A stretch of 64,000 nt of DNA from Sipunculus nudus. Taxonomy: Eukaryota; Annelida; Sipuncula; Golfingiida; Sipunculidae. Positions 1-13,100 of this stretch are shown piece by piece. The stretch lies in assembly GCA_026874595.1 (NCBI GenBank), contig CM049311.1, positions 52,641,676 to 52,705,675 on the forward strand, in the 5' to 3' direction. Positions within the stretch are counted from its first letter, which is position 1. Each line of letters begins with the position of its first letter. Position numbers and translations under genes: made by a program. The notes under the pieces were generated by a model. It was not told the origin of the DNA and did not search any database. It saw only the letters and a list, made by a program, of their open reading frames with translations.

Positions 1-1143
1 GTGGCGCCACCTGCAACCATTTTTGCTCAGTGTCCATCTGTTCATCTGCCTTGGGATAAAATCAATCATATCTAGGCAGTGGTTGGACTTATCCACCTGA
101 AATTTTGCAGGTTTATACATCCTAGACAGCCTTTTTGTTTTTATGACAGATGGCGCCACCTTCATTCACGTTTCAGCTGCAGACATCCAAGCTCATATCT
201 CGGGAACCGTTTGACCGATTGGGCAAAAATTTTGCATGTGTATAGATCTCACATAGCTCTTTATCATACACAAAATGGTGGCGCCAGCTGAAACCATTTT
301 TGCACAGCGTCCATCTGTTAATCTGCCGTGGGATAAAATCACTCATATCTTGGCAGTGGTTCGACTTATCTACCTGAAATTTTGCATGTTTATACATCCT
401 AGACAGCTTTCTTGATTTTATGACAGGTGGAGCCACCTTCATTCACGTTTACGCAGCAGACATACAAGCTCATATCTCGGGAACCGTTTTACCGATTGGG
501 CCAACATTTGGCATGAGTATAGATCTCACATAGCTCGTTATCATACGCAAAACTGGTGGCGCCACCTGCAACCATTTTTGCACAGCGTCCCTCTGTTTGT
601 CTGCTGTGGGATAAAATCACTCATATCTCGGCAGTGGTTTGACATGTCTGCCTTAAATTTTGCATGTTTATACATCTTGGATAGCTTTCTCGATTATGTG
701 GCAGGTGGCTCCACCCACTTTTATGTTTACGCTGCAGATATTCAGGTTTATATCTCAGGACTGGTTTGACATATCCCCCTAAAATTTTGCATATGTATAG
801 ATCTCATATAGTTCTTAATCATATACAAAATTGGTGGCCCAACCTGCCACCATTTTTGCACAGCGTCCTTCTGTTTGTCTGCTGTGGGATAAAATCACTC
901 ATATACAAGTAATGGTTTGATTTATCTGCCTAAATTTTGCATATGTATACAACTTGGACAGCTTTCTGGATTTTGTGGTAGGTGGCGCAACCTACACACA
1001 CATTTCGGCTGCAGACATCCAAGCTTCCAAGCAACACACCTCACTCTTTTTCCCCTTGCCACTCAATTCATGCCTCACTTCACCCGTCCCACTCTGATTT
1101 CAGCGGATACATGTAGTCGCTTGTCGACTACCCGTATTCTAGT
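1..1143 (-). mobile_element. Family D element, 5' part, reverse orientation, cut by window start
   Basis: Read on the minus strand, it starts at 1143 with ACTAGAATACGGG, then a perfect 7-bp hairpin (GTAGTCG, loop ACAAG, CGACTAC) and the subterminal motif GTATCCGC. Its body is a tandem core of about 277 bp repeated from roughly 1 to 990. Each unit has two copies of a GGTGGCGCCACC-like palindrome at about 140-bp half-spacing (near 146, 276, 425, 555, 702, 831, 981). The start region matches, in opposite orientation, the element at 54027-54878. No coding capacity. Confidence 0.7.
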
Positions 1144-1313
1144 TTTAAAATGTCCTAGTCCAAACTTGCAGGTCGGAAACATCCATTTTGCTGAAATCAT
1201 AATACTAAGATAGATATGCAGGACATAAGAGGATCAATATTAAATTTTTAAAATAATCCTCCATTCATACTCCCAAACTTTGCACAGGTTTGCATTAGGC
1301 CTGTAGGCCTTGT
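1144..1313 (-). mobile_element. Family B 5' end fragment
   Basis: On the minus strand from 1313 the sequence reads ACAAGGCCTACAGGCCTAAT and then GCAAACCTGTGC, the head of family B (compare 13702 and 59339). Only this head and about 150 bp of unmatched AT-rich DNA remain before the family D head at 1143, so it is a truncated copy or one interrupted by the D element. Confidence 0.55.
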
Positions 1314-4300
1314 CATTTTGTGTATCCGCTCATTTATAACGTTGGGGGGGGGGAATATAACCCAAACACATTCTACCAGGACATCTGGTGGCAATCGGGA
1401 GAACCAGTTTTGCATAGGGTGTTTTGCAACTAGTGACATTTCAACTTCCACACATATGGAAGCAAACACCTTAGTTTACGTTTGTTTTTTCTATTTGTCA
1501 ACAATGGCACACATACCATGTTCACCCACACCTTGTTTATCAGAACGTGTCTTTACATTAATACTCTTTAAGCAAAAAAATAACATTTTACAGAGAAGAT
1601 TTATAAATTATTAAATATTCCCTGTTATATTTCTTAATACACAAATTTACCATCGCCTACTCGATACAGTAGGTAAATGGCGTTCTTGTTTTCTTTTTGG
1701 TTAGTTCGTTCTTGTTTTCTTTTGGTTAGTTCTATTCTCAACAACCGATTCTCCAAGGAGTTAAACTGGTAGAGAGCAGAAGCATCTGTTGCATAAATTC
1801 CTGGATACCCAAATATTTTAAATGTGTTAGAAGTAATCTTATTATAAGTAAAAGCAGGGTCAGGATCTGAAACAGATGTCCCAGGTCAGCTGTTGATTAT
1901 GACCCTCGATGGTTTTAACCAACTTTTTCACACACAATCAGAACAAGGCAAGACTTGGACCTGAATTATGAAGAAAAGTCTCGGACACTGCACATACAAA
2001 ACCAGAGTCCTGAGGTATACAAAACAAAAGACATTCTCAGTTTGCCCATATTTTATTGAAACAGGGGGTGCTCCACCACAGTGAAGGTGCCTGCTGCAAC
2101 TCGCTCTTCTTTCACGAGAAAATCTGTTTATAATCATTGGTAACATTTGGTGGAGAACCCTGGGTCTGCCTGTTGAGTGTACCTTCTCTACTCCAGGCTG
2201 GTCAGTTTCTAGCAGGCCTTTTTTGACAATACCTTTTCTTCATTCTGAGCATCTTTGTATTTCTCCACAATATGGAGGAAAACGACAAAATTGTTTCCTG
2301 AACCTTACCCAATTTGGAAGCAGTTTCAAAATGGATCTGTTTGGCTCTGGGGTGATTTCAGGAAAAAACAAAATTTACAATGAACCAACTGAACTAATGA
2401 CACAGATTGTGCATGTACAAGAGAGTTACGGTAATTGAAAATACAAAATCAAGCTTATAGGTACAACAACTGTCACAATACTTATTTCAGTGCAAGAATG
2501 TAACACCGATATCACACACGGACATCAAAGTCACATTTTACAATAACAATGTGTTCTTTCACAAACCATCCAACTTTAATTACAGATCATTCAAATGAAA
2601 GGGAAAAATATGATCTAGTGATGGCTGTACAGGCCAAAAAAATATAACACCTCATCTCTCAACAACTCTGAAATCATTCATATTTTTAAAAAGCACATTT
2701 TACTCATCTTACAATCTAAAGTTGCCCAGGAAAAAAAAAATCCTGTACTCTGGGCATTAGCTTCCAAAAAAAGTGATTCAAATCTTTAGTAATAATAAGC
2801 AACATACTTCATAAGTTATAAATGCAAGAACTGGAGCCAACAGAAAACTTGTATCACAACGGATCATCTCTTAAGCATTGTATCACAAGGAGCATCTTTT
2901 CATTTTAAAAGAAGCCCCTTTCAAAAATTTATAGCTTAACAAAAGGAAATACTTACACCTAACCATATGTATGTGTACAGAACAAATCCTATGTAGTGTC
3001 TGGTGATCTCTTTACATGATCAAGGCACCAAGGTTACTGTCGGTGTGATCGTGGCTGTAGACTGGCTTTACAATTCAATTCCAACCGGAAAGATACCATA
3101 TTTGTATACAGAAGAGGCATATCTGCTTTAAGTTAGATCTATTTCTTCTTTATGCTCAATATTTTGTGAAAAATCCAATGAATCTGAGGTATTAAATGGG
3201 AATAATGTTCAGAATCCAGAAAAAAAATTGTCAAACTTGTGTTTCACGGGGTCTCTGAAGTGACAATGCTTACTTTTGGTAAACTTTTTTCATCATATTG
3301 ACTTCTGTCATTTTCAACTTTTGGAACTGCCAAATTATGATGGTTCAATCAGAATCAGGAATATTTAAAGAATATAATTTTTGTGTTTTGGGTTTCCTGG
3401 TATAATATACACGCTTATTAGCTTCTCACATTATTTGCTTCTGATACTAGAGTGAAAACATACAATTGATATCCTGCTTCAACACATGTGGTAGAGCATC
3501 TTAGGTAAAACACTGCAGCTATATTCAGATACATCCAGAACTAATCAAGGTTCCTTTAATTATACTGATCTCTGTCACCAAAACTGGAAGAATACTCCAG
3601 TGTTGCTATAGCTGGTACTCTTACTGAAGGTAACCATGGTGACAGGTGCTGTTGCAACAGTTTCCAACATGGACAGTAACAGTAACTAAGGAAACATGAT
3701 AAAACTGATGTGATGTTTTCCTAATGATTTTTGTGTATAATCTATAATATTTCCGAATATTCTGAGCATTGTTTTCCCTCCAAGGTAAAAATAAATCTCA
3801 TTTATCAAAAAATGATGTTTACCATGGACACACCATCCAATATTCCAGTGTATGGTTTGTGGCAGTGTTTGTGTCTGCATCTGTAAGTCAGGGATTTGTA
3901 GCACAACTAACCCATCTTAGTGCCAAGAAAACTATGTAAAATAGTGTTTCATAATTTAAACCTACCAGGAAACCAAAGTAAAATACTATGCATAACACAA
4001 GAAATTTATTTCTATAACGTTGTCATCAACGTTTCTGGCAGTGACAAGCCACCATAATCAGCTGTTCTGCTGTGATCAGATCACAGATTTTAGCCACAAA
4101 GCCTCCAAAACGTTCTGTTACAGACTGATTACTGGCTTATGGGTTATTCTACATCATTTAGCCTTTCCTGCTCTTGCCTCAATCTCCTTATCTGATCAGA
4201 AAACATTAAATCTAATCCTAAGCAATGACAGCTGCTGGAGGTGACAAGACAACTCTGATGACAGAGCCTCGATTTTTGCTGAGGATAATGCTGTCTAATG

Positions 4301-6800
4301 TACCACATTTACTTATTAGAATTACCAGAGTAAGGTAGAACTATGTGCATGACTTATTATGGTCAGGTTATTTTGTGAATAGACAATATTGATAAGACAA
4401 TCTAAGATCTAATGAATGCTTATTTTGTAAGAATTAATTCACATACATATTATCTTATATATATATATAAGAAGTGAGAATGGACATATATCCCCTATTA
4501 ACGAGGGTCTGCATCCTGAATGTAACAAATATAATAATTTAAATAATGTTAATATGGCACTGAAAAGAAAGAAAAAAATATCAATATAAGAACAATTATA
4601 TGAAATTTCTTGCCAACAGAAACCTGTTAAAACAAAGATGATGGTATATTTGAACATGGTAACCCTTGTACACTTGACTTCATTGATAGCATTAGGTCCT
4701 GCATTTTATAGAAACTAAACATTTGGTTGAAACCCTTCTAGTGATCAAGCTACATTTATTCTACAACTCGTAACCACTGTTTTCTATAGCACAGTTAGCA
4801 AAAGAACTGCCACAAGGGGAGTTGGCACAGAGTCATAACTGTTCTGATCAATGGAACTTGGTAATTTCAAATTTTGAAATCTGCAATAATGGAGCTCAGT
4901 GTCTGGAACATTCATGAACCTGTGCATCACATATGACTTGTTGCTGAGTCAAAACTCTATCTCGATTAGATTACAGTAACCAAACTCGTCTGGGTCATTT
5001 AGCTGAAAATCGGTATCTGGTATCAGTTGCAGTTATACAACTGTAATTTTTGTCCAACATATCTATTCACATTCTGAGAGAACTCTGAATTTAATTATAA
5101 ATTTATATAATACTGCTGTTTATTTAAGGAAAAAAACTCAAGTTTCACATTGCATGCACAAGCTGTGATGAAAAGCTGCTCTGACCTGACTTTATAACCA
5201 GGATTTCCCAAACATAGCAGGCCATCACTGGTGCATAATCACATCAAGAGTAACAGCTGACAAGTGATGCTTGACATGAGCTTGCTACGCTCAACACATT
5301 TTAGTTTATTTTGTTAAAGATAAACAGACTGAAATTTTAACAGGGTTGATGCATGACGCCTGACAAACACATGATGCACATGTTAGTGTGTTATGGGCTC
5401 AAAGCTACTCTATTAAGGTTGGATCAATCCTACTCCAGAGAATAGGGCATTACGATTGCTGAAATGATGCATTAAATATGTTTTGTGCTTTGAAAATTTG
5501 TACTGTTTTGAAAAAAACTATGATAATCCTATTTACCTATTATCTGGATTCAAAAACGTGCACTTCAAACTTTCAAATAATCTGAAAATATCCAAGATGA
5601 TGACAAGGTCACAGCTCAAAGGAAAATTCTGGGAGCCAAAACTTTTAACATTTGCTACTGAAATTTACCACTGACTTCTTGTTTCTCAATCCCCAGGTGC
5701 TTGCATTAATGTATTGACCTCTGTTCTTTTTTTAATTGTTACTGGAGCAGGCTTGAAGTTACCAAACTAAATGATCTTATCTGGCTTTACATTTAGTTTC
5801 AGTCTTGGCCACCAGATGGCATTAAAGTAGGATGTGCATCACAACATTAATTTTTATTTATACTGTTTACAATGTCACTGGCCCTTTGCAGAAAGGGAAA
5901 ATAAATAAATAATAAAGTCTTTCTTAACCAGTGACTGGCTTCCTTAAAGCATCTGACATCTTGCTGTGGACTGAAATATACTTGCACGGTTTCAATTCCT
6001 CATGGAATATGCAAATATGACCCTGTAACTCCTCGGTATAAGAACACTAGATGTTTTGACTCATGATATAGACAAACTTATTTGATGAAGGTCAGCAAAT
6101 CAATGTATGGAATTTATTATGTAAAACCAACTGTGCAATCAGGTAGCTACAGTACTTCAGTACTTAGTTAATTGAACAGATTTAGATAATGTTTTCCCTT
6201 TCAGAACAAGATTCATATATTGGATGTTTAAATTTACTGACAAAGCCAGAAAAAAAAACACAATTTAGACAATCCTGATAAGAGTGCTTTTAATTTAAAC
6301 ACAGATCCCAGATGATAACGTTTTGACCATGCTGAAGTCAGAATGAAGTTTGGTATTTTCACTTTCAGTGGAATCAACAAGTATCATGTTTTATTTTACT
6401 GCCAGGTACATATTTCCTTGATCACACTAACAAGACCACATTGGACCTGATGACACCCCTCTCCCCAAAGTTCTACAAACAGTCTGTTTATGGACAAATA
6501 AATAGTATTTAAGTAAATAACCAAAATAACATGTTTACCCCATTTTGTTACAGTGAGGGGGCACTGTAAACCATGAACACTAATTGTTGTTAACTTTCAT
6601 ATGCTGTTAAGTGTAGCACCAAAGGAAGCCAGCAGTGAACTGCAACATGATACTCCTCTCTCTCACTCATTCCGATTCAGACATCAACAGCGAGGGGGGA
6701 GCACAAAACATAGGATTTGCCTCTGATATCCAGCCAAGTTTTTGTCTACATAAATAAAACTTGTCTTTGTAATGTATGTGTGTGTTTGTGGTCAGCTGTT
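1314..6800. other. Downstream flank, mostly unique AT-rich DNA, possible 3' UTR
   Basis: No gene, exon or repeat family seen elsewhere in the window is recognised here. There is a direct duplication of about 27 bp near 1682-1735 (GTTCTTGTTTTCTTT...), a G run at 1345-1352 and a TA microsatellite near 4455-4470. All reading frames are short and lack recognisable motifs. The lack of elements compared with the introns could mean that part of this is transcribed 3' UTR of macoilin; that is inference. Confidence 0.4.
6390..6395 (-). other. Nearest AATAAA downstream of the macoilin stop
   Basis: On the minus strand this is the first canonical AATAAA after the stop codon, giving a 3' UTR of a little over 400 nt if used. 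Further AATAAA hexamers occur farther down (for example near 5850, 4000 and 2055), so a much longer 3' UTR is equally possible. Nothing in the sequence decides between them. Confidence 0.25.
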
Positions 6801-7111
6801 TTAGTTGCCACCCTTCGGGGTGTAATCAGATGCATTTGGGTTCAGTGTGGACTTAACCAGGACACTGTCGTCTCCCCGCTCTTCTGGGGCACTGGAGAAA
6901 ATGGAGTTTGGGTACAGTGGCGGGGAGTCCGTGCTGCCCCCTAGAGGGCTGCTTGGTGCATTGTTGCCGTACTGGACGCTGGAGTACAAAGATGGTGACT
7001 CGCGGTCATGTGGGAGGGGAGGGGTCGCTGGGCCTGACGGAACCAGGGCCATCACTTCAGCCAACTTCAGTTTCAGTTCTTTGATTTCTTGATCTTTCTG
7101 TACCAACAGAC
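6801..7111 (-). CDS. MACO1: Macoilin terminal coding exon 13 with stop codon
   Basis: The exon is 311 nt, phase 1 in, and ends with TAA at 6801-6803. It begins LLVQKDQEIKELKLKLAEVM, the last coiled-coil segment, then a Pro/Ser-rich tail, and ends LNPNASDYTPKGGN. The motif LNPNASDY corresponds to the conserved C-terminal LDPNASVY-like end of vertebrate macoilin, so the C-terminus is complete. This exon is locally more GC-rich than its surroundings. Confidence 0.96.
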
Positions 7112-10100
7112 CTGAGGAAATAAAAGTATTAAAAGATAATCTGTGAGGAAACAATAATCATGGGGATGGGAGGAAACTATCTACAGTGTATGAGAAATAT
7201 TCATGAAGAAACACCAACTCAGTGAGGAATGTATGACATGAATATTATAATATGGCAACAACAAGTGGGCAGAGAAATAAATTATTACTCTGAAGTTACA
7301 GAAGACACTACCATCAAGCTCACAGAGTTGTGTATGAAACTTTGATGAGGAAAATTCAACCCTGCAAGAATAAACAAAGAATTCAATGATGTTATAATGA
7401 GGAAACAACAAGCTTATGAAGACAGTTTTTAGAGGATAACATTACCTTTTTTTATACTTGTGGTTGGTCATCCTTGATTTTGGCTTGGGCTAGCACAATA
7501 TATTGATGTATGAATTAAACTGTGAGCACCATTTCATTTATCAATGGCTCTGACAAGAATAAAACCAACAAGTACTGGCACAGAAAACATTGCATATAAA
7601 GAATCTCAGAGCACATGATGTTTCAAGGCAAGTTAGCTGCAGCTAAAATGTACTAATTTTCAGTTGGTATCACCACCTGCTATCTGCTATCACCAAGAAA
7701 TTTTTGGCATCAGGGATGCCATAGTACTCCCAAACATTGGGCATACCCCTTGAAAATAGGCCCCATTCTGCTGAAGCATTTATTTACACTCAAAAGGTTA
7801 TCAGTTTTTGAACTCATATGAGAACATAGTTGAAACCATTTTACAACTTGTCCTTCCACTTGGTTGAAACTATCTGTGTATCAAATATGCCAGAAAATAT
7901 CTCATATTTCAAAAGTTATGGGGGTCAAAATAACTCTACATTTCTGGAGATCTGACCTTGAAGATCAAGGTCACAAGTTCTTTTAAGATAAAGGTGAAAG
8001 TCACATTTTTTTTTAAAACTTCCCACAACCAATATCATAGATCTTTCATTTTGATTTTCAGAACAACTGATCCATCGACTTGAGAAATAAAATGTTTGGT
8101 GTGTTATTCACCAAATATGAAAATAATCAAGGTCAAGGCCACTCTCAGAGTGCAAAGAACAGAAATTTCATTAAATCTACTGTCAATAAATCTACTGTCA
8201 GCAAACTATTAATATTTCATTGACAGTTAATTTGCCAATAATTGAAATTAACAATTTCTGCAAAATTTTACTGTTATATATACAGTTTATGGGGGTCTAC
8301 CTTAAGTGCAATTCTAACACCTATAGGTTAATTGCTTTAATAAACAGAAATATGCAGTGCTGCCACCTACCAGTTATCCATTACTTTAGATTTAACAACT
8401 GTTAAAAAGCCTGTGTTAATTATTCACTGAAAAGCCCAGGCCATGTGACATTTCAACTGTGTTGACCGAACTTCTTATTTGCCCTGTGTTCTTCCTATGA
8501 TTCACTGATGTAATCAGTATGGTAACAACCTCATACAGTTGTAATTTGTAGAGGTAGATTTCTGACATTACGGTTGCCAGGGGTCAGAGAAACAAGTGAC
8601 CTATTGGTAATGACGCTCAGCTGACTAGGAAGAGATTCACAAAAGGAAATTTTATCATCTGAATGGTAGTATATACCCATTCAACTGTAGCATCAAACAG
8701 ATTAACCAACATACCAAGATTGTGTCTGTATTTATATATCTCAAAAATAGAGAAAAAATGCATAAACTTTTAAAAAAATACACGTGGCTCCACCAGTCTG
8801 CAGAAACTAATAAAAACACTTAATGGTCAATATCCATGCAAAGAATCATGGTGATCTCTGCATCAGTTGTTCAGATACTTCAGCTTTTGTATCAAATTTT
8901 CCATTATTCTGAGGGGTACTTCGGAATCCTATAGCTTGAAGGATATGGGTAACAGAGACCTAATTTCAGGTTTACACAGACACTTTTCATGGGCCTCCTA
9001 GTATGACAAAAATGAAGATTCTAGGTCCAGTTGTTACAACTTGTGCCACGTTAACAGATGACAGCATCCTTAAAGGTCTCAAAAATAGAGAAAAAAATTC
9101 GAAAAATTGAATAAAATATAGGTGGCACCACCAGTCTGCAGAAACTGATGAAACACTCCATAATCAATATCCATGCAAGAAATCATAGTGATCTCTGCAT
9201 CAGTTGTTCAGATACATCAGCTTTTGTATCTAATTGTCCATTATTCTGAGGGATACTTCGGAGTCCTAAGGCTTGAAGGAAATGGGAAACAGAGACCTAA
9301 TTTTAGGTTTCAACAGACACTTTTCATAGGCCTCCTTGCATGACAAGAATGAAGATTCTAGATCCAGTTGTTACGATTTGTACACTGTTGACAGATAACC
9401 ACATCTTTAAAGGTCTCAATGATAGAGAAAAAAATTGTATAAAAAACCCAAACAAATAAAGGTGGTGCCACCAGTCTGCAGAAACTGATGAAACACTCCA
9501 TGGTCAATATCCATGCAAACAATTATAGTGATCTCTGCATTAGTTATTCAGATACTTCAGCTTTTGTATCAAATTTTCCATTATTCTGAGCTGTACTTTG
9601 GAGTGCCATAGCTCAAAGGATATGGGTAACAGAGACCTAATTTCAGGTTTCAATGGAGACTTTTCATGGGTCTCCCTGTGTGTCAAAAATGAAGGTTCTA
9701 GGTGCCCTGTTAACAGATGTTCACATTTTTAAAGGTCTCAAAAATAGAGAAAACAATTCGTAAAGAAACAAAAAATATAGGTGGCGCCACCAGTATGCAA
9801 AAATTGATGAAACATCTTATGATCAATAGGAATGCCAAAAATCATGACCATCAGTGATGCAGTTAATGAGATATTGAAGTTTTTGTATGAATTTTTTTCC
9901 TATTCTGGGGGGTACTCTTTGGGCCCCCATAGCTCAAAGGATATGGGTAACAGAGACCTTATTTCCGGTTTACATGGAGACTTTTCATAGGTCTCTCAGT
10001 GTGTCAAGAATGAAGATTCTAGGTCCAGTCTTTACGATTTGTGCCCTGTTAACAAATGTTCACATTTTTAAAGGTCTCATAATAGAGAAAAAAATTCGTA

Positions 10101-13100
10101 AAAAATTGTAAAAATACAGGTGGCACCACCTGACTACAGGAACTGATTAAACATCTCATGATCAATATGTATGCCAAAAATCATGACCTTCAGTGATGTA
10201 GTCAATGAGATATATAAGTTTTTGTGTGAAATTTTTGACTATTCTGGGGGGGTACTTTGGGGCTCACTAGCTAGAAGGATATGGGTAACAGAGACCTAAT
10301 TTCTGGTTTTCAAGGAGATTTTTCATGGACCTCTCAGAATGTCAAGTAACAAGATTCTAGGTCCAGCGGTTACGATTTGTGCCTGGTTAACGGACAGACA
10401 GACGGACAGACAGACGGACGACGGACAAAGAGTGATCGCTATAGCTCAGATGACTTACAGTCAACTGAGCTAAAAATAGATTCAGGTCAGTACTGTCATG
10501 GAATGCTGTGATAACTAAGGAAAGTCGTGAAAAGGTAAGGGAATTTTGAGATAGCAATGGCAACTGAACTGATTATTAGCTTGAAAGGGGTTCACTTTGA
10601 TATCCTTTACTTTAGGAGCCAGCCCTAAATCAATAAATTCTTTGCCCTTTCAGTTCAGTTTCTGGTGCGTATGAGTTTATTGCTCACAGTTTTTAATCAC
10701 TTTTGTATTTGTGGTTGATTCAGGCTGGCTATAAAATGAGGTGACTGAGGCTGAATCCAAAGTTTTTTGTCTCTATACATCATTGAACACCATCAAAAAG
10801 TCAGAGGAAAGTCTTTTAGCAATTCTTTTACAATTGGCTACTGGAAACCCTGTACATAGGGAGAGTTTGATAATTTATATATTAATTATTTATAAGATTA
10901 CTCTTCTAGTGTTTCTGTAATTGTGTAACAATCATAATCTAACTGGTTTATTATCATAAAGGGTCATGACCATTTGATAAACTAATTGTGCCTTCATGTT
11001 TGTGCCTTCATGAACAACATGAAATGATGTTACTAAGTGCATGTTTGTGTATTGTTATACACTTTTACTTATTACTGTAATTATCTTTTACATATTTTTA
11101 ATCATGCAAGACCCCCCTGAATCACAAATATAAAACTGATCCCCATAAAATTGATTCTTCACTTCATTAAGCCAACCCAATTATTGAACTGGTAACAAAT
11201 ATATAACCCTAATTTTACTGACAATTAATTGCTAAACCCTGCCAAATAGCTTCTGAATAATCTAGCCCTATTAGCTTATACAAGGCAAGCACAGAAATGG
11301 ATTAGTGTTCTCTGAGATTTCCACATTGCAGTTTCCATTCTTGGTACATGATCTTATTGCAATTAAATCCTTTTACCACAAACCAAGACCCTCTGCTGAT
11401 ATAATGGCCTGCATCTGAACAAGTTTCCTATCCTATGTAATAAGTTTTCTTTCAGACTATTCTGTGATATAGCCCTTACCTTGCTGAATTTCCATCTGCC
11501 TTTTAGCCTCCCCAAGAGCTGAAAATAGATCAAGCTTCAAGCGTGTTTCAGCACTCAGACTGTTTTCAAGATGCGCTGTCTTGTCCTGCATGGCTGCTAA
11601 TGCTGACATCAACACTTCTGTTTCATTTTGAGCTTCTTTACTCTGCCGCAGGGTCTGAAAGGTCAGACACAGATCCTGAGTAAGCACTTTACACCAGTAA
11701 GTATTAAACTCAAGTTCACACAGACAGATACCATGGGACTTTTGACAAAAAAGGTTGGTGCACCACATAAACCAATATTCTAAAACAAGATTTGACTGTA
11801 TATAATCAGAAAAACATTATAAGGAAATCTTCCCAATTTTTATTTTCTTTATCAGATTAAGTTACCATTACTAAAGGTAAAACGGAAATGTGACCCACTG
11901 GCCCAGATGGTCAGTTTCAGCACCAAGCATATCCCTTATGTTTATGCAGTATACAACAGGCATAAGTAGATCATAGGTTCTGAGGATCTGCTTACTGGAT
12001 ATGTGGACAGGTGGCACACATCAACAAAGATAAAAGACTAAAAACAAGGGACCCATGGGTCACTGTGCTCAGCTGAAGTTGACCTTGAAGGTAAAAATCT
12101 AAAATAATATCAAATGGAGATAAAGTGTAAGAGGAAGAGGTAATAAAGGCCATGGTTGGTTTATATGATTGGTTTGTATTGATGAGCAAGAAATTGTTGC
12201 AAATAATATTTTGTGACCTGACCATGTGTTTTCTTATGTTGAAACTGAAGCATGTGAGCAGTTTGTGAACAAATGATCTGTACTATTACCATGATCATTA
12301 GTTGGCTTTTTTAATTAACTGCTGACAATTCAGTAGTTTACACATTTGTTCAATTAAATCTATTTTTTTTATAATATATATTATTAAATATATATGACTT
12401 TTTTATGAAATGTATACAGTTGAAATATAACTAATTAAAAACATAAAACAGGGCAAACAAAGCCTGATCTCAAATTCTGCTGAGGCAGGAAAATTATGAA
12501 CAAATGTTTGTATTGAATCCTCATGTTTTTATCAAATCAATTTTTTTTATATTTTAAGTTTATATTTCTATACCCTCCAATATAACATATATATCTGAAT
12601 ATAAGAGTTGATTCATAATTCTCAATTGCATCATCATAAATCTCAATCTTGTCAGATAACACCACATCATGCATAAAAATGTTTATTTGTTTTTTACCAC
12701 AAAATATTTCTTTTAAAACTGCGAAACAATAAATATCTAAAAATAATACTTGATTTAGATTTCACAATTTTTAATTGTGTCTCTATTTATCCATAATGTG
12801 CTTCATATTTTATAAATTTAAGCATACTGATGGGTTCAATTATATTTGTTAAAATCATTTAAAAGAAAATTGATTTCTTTAAAAATGCTTCATTGCTCAA
12901 CATTGCATCTTCTGGATTACACCATGAATTACTTTTTCAAGAAAAGTTTTTGCATATCTGAGTGGAAACAGCATTACAATTAAGGAGATACAGTGAAAAC
13001 AATAACAATTAAGGCATGGGTTGGGTTTGCGGGGGGGGGGATGATTGGGGTGGTGATATGAGAATAACTATACACCTGTCACAGCAGGGGATTTTCCCAG

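Noticed and set aside
6847-7092. Plus-strand 81-codon frame over macoilin exon 13
   Set aside because: It is the shadow of the conserved minus-strand coding exon.
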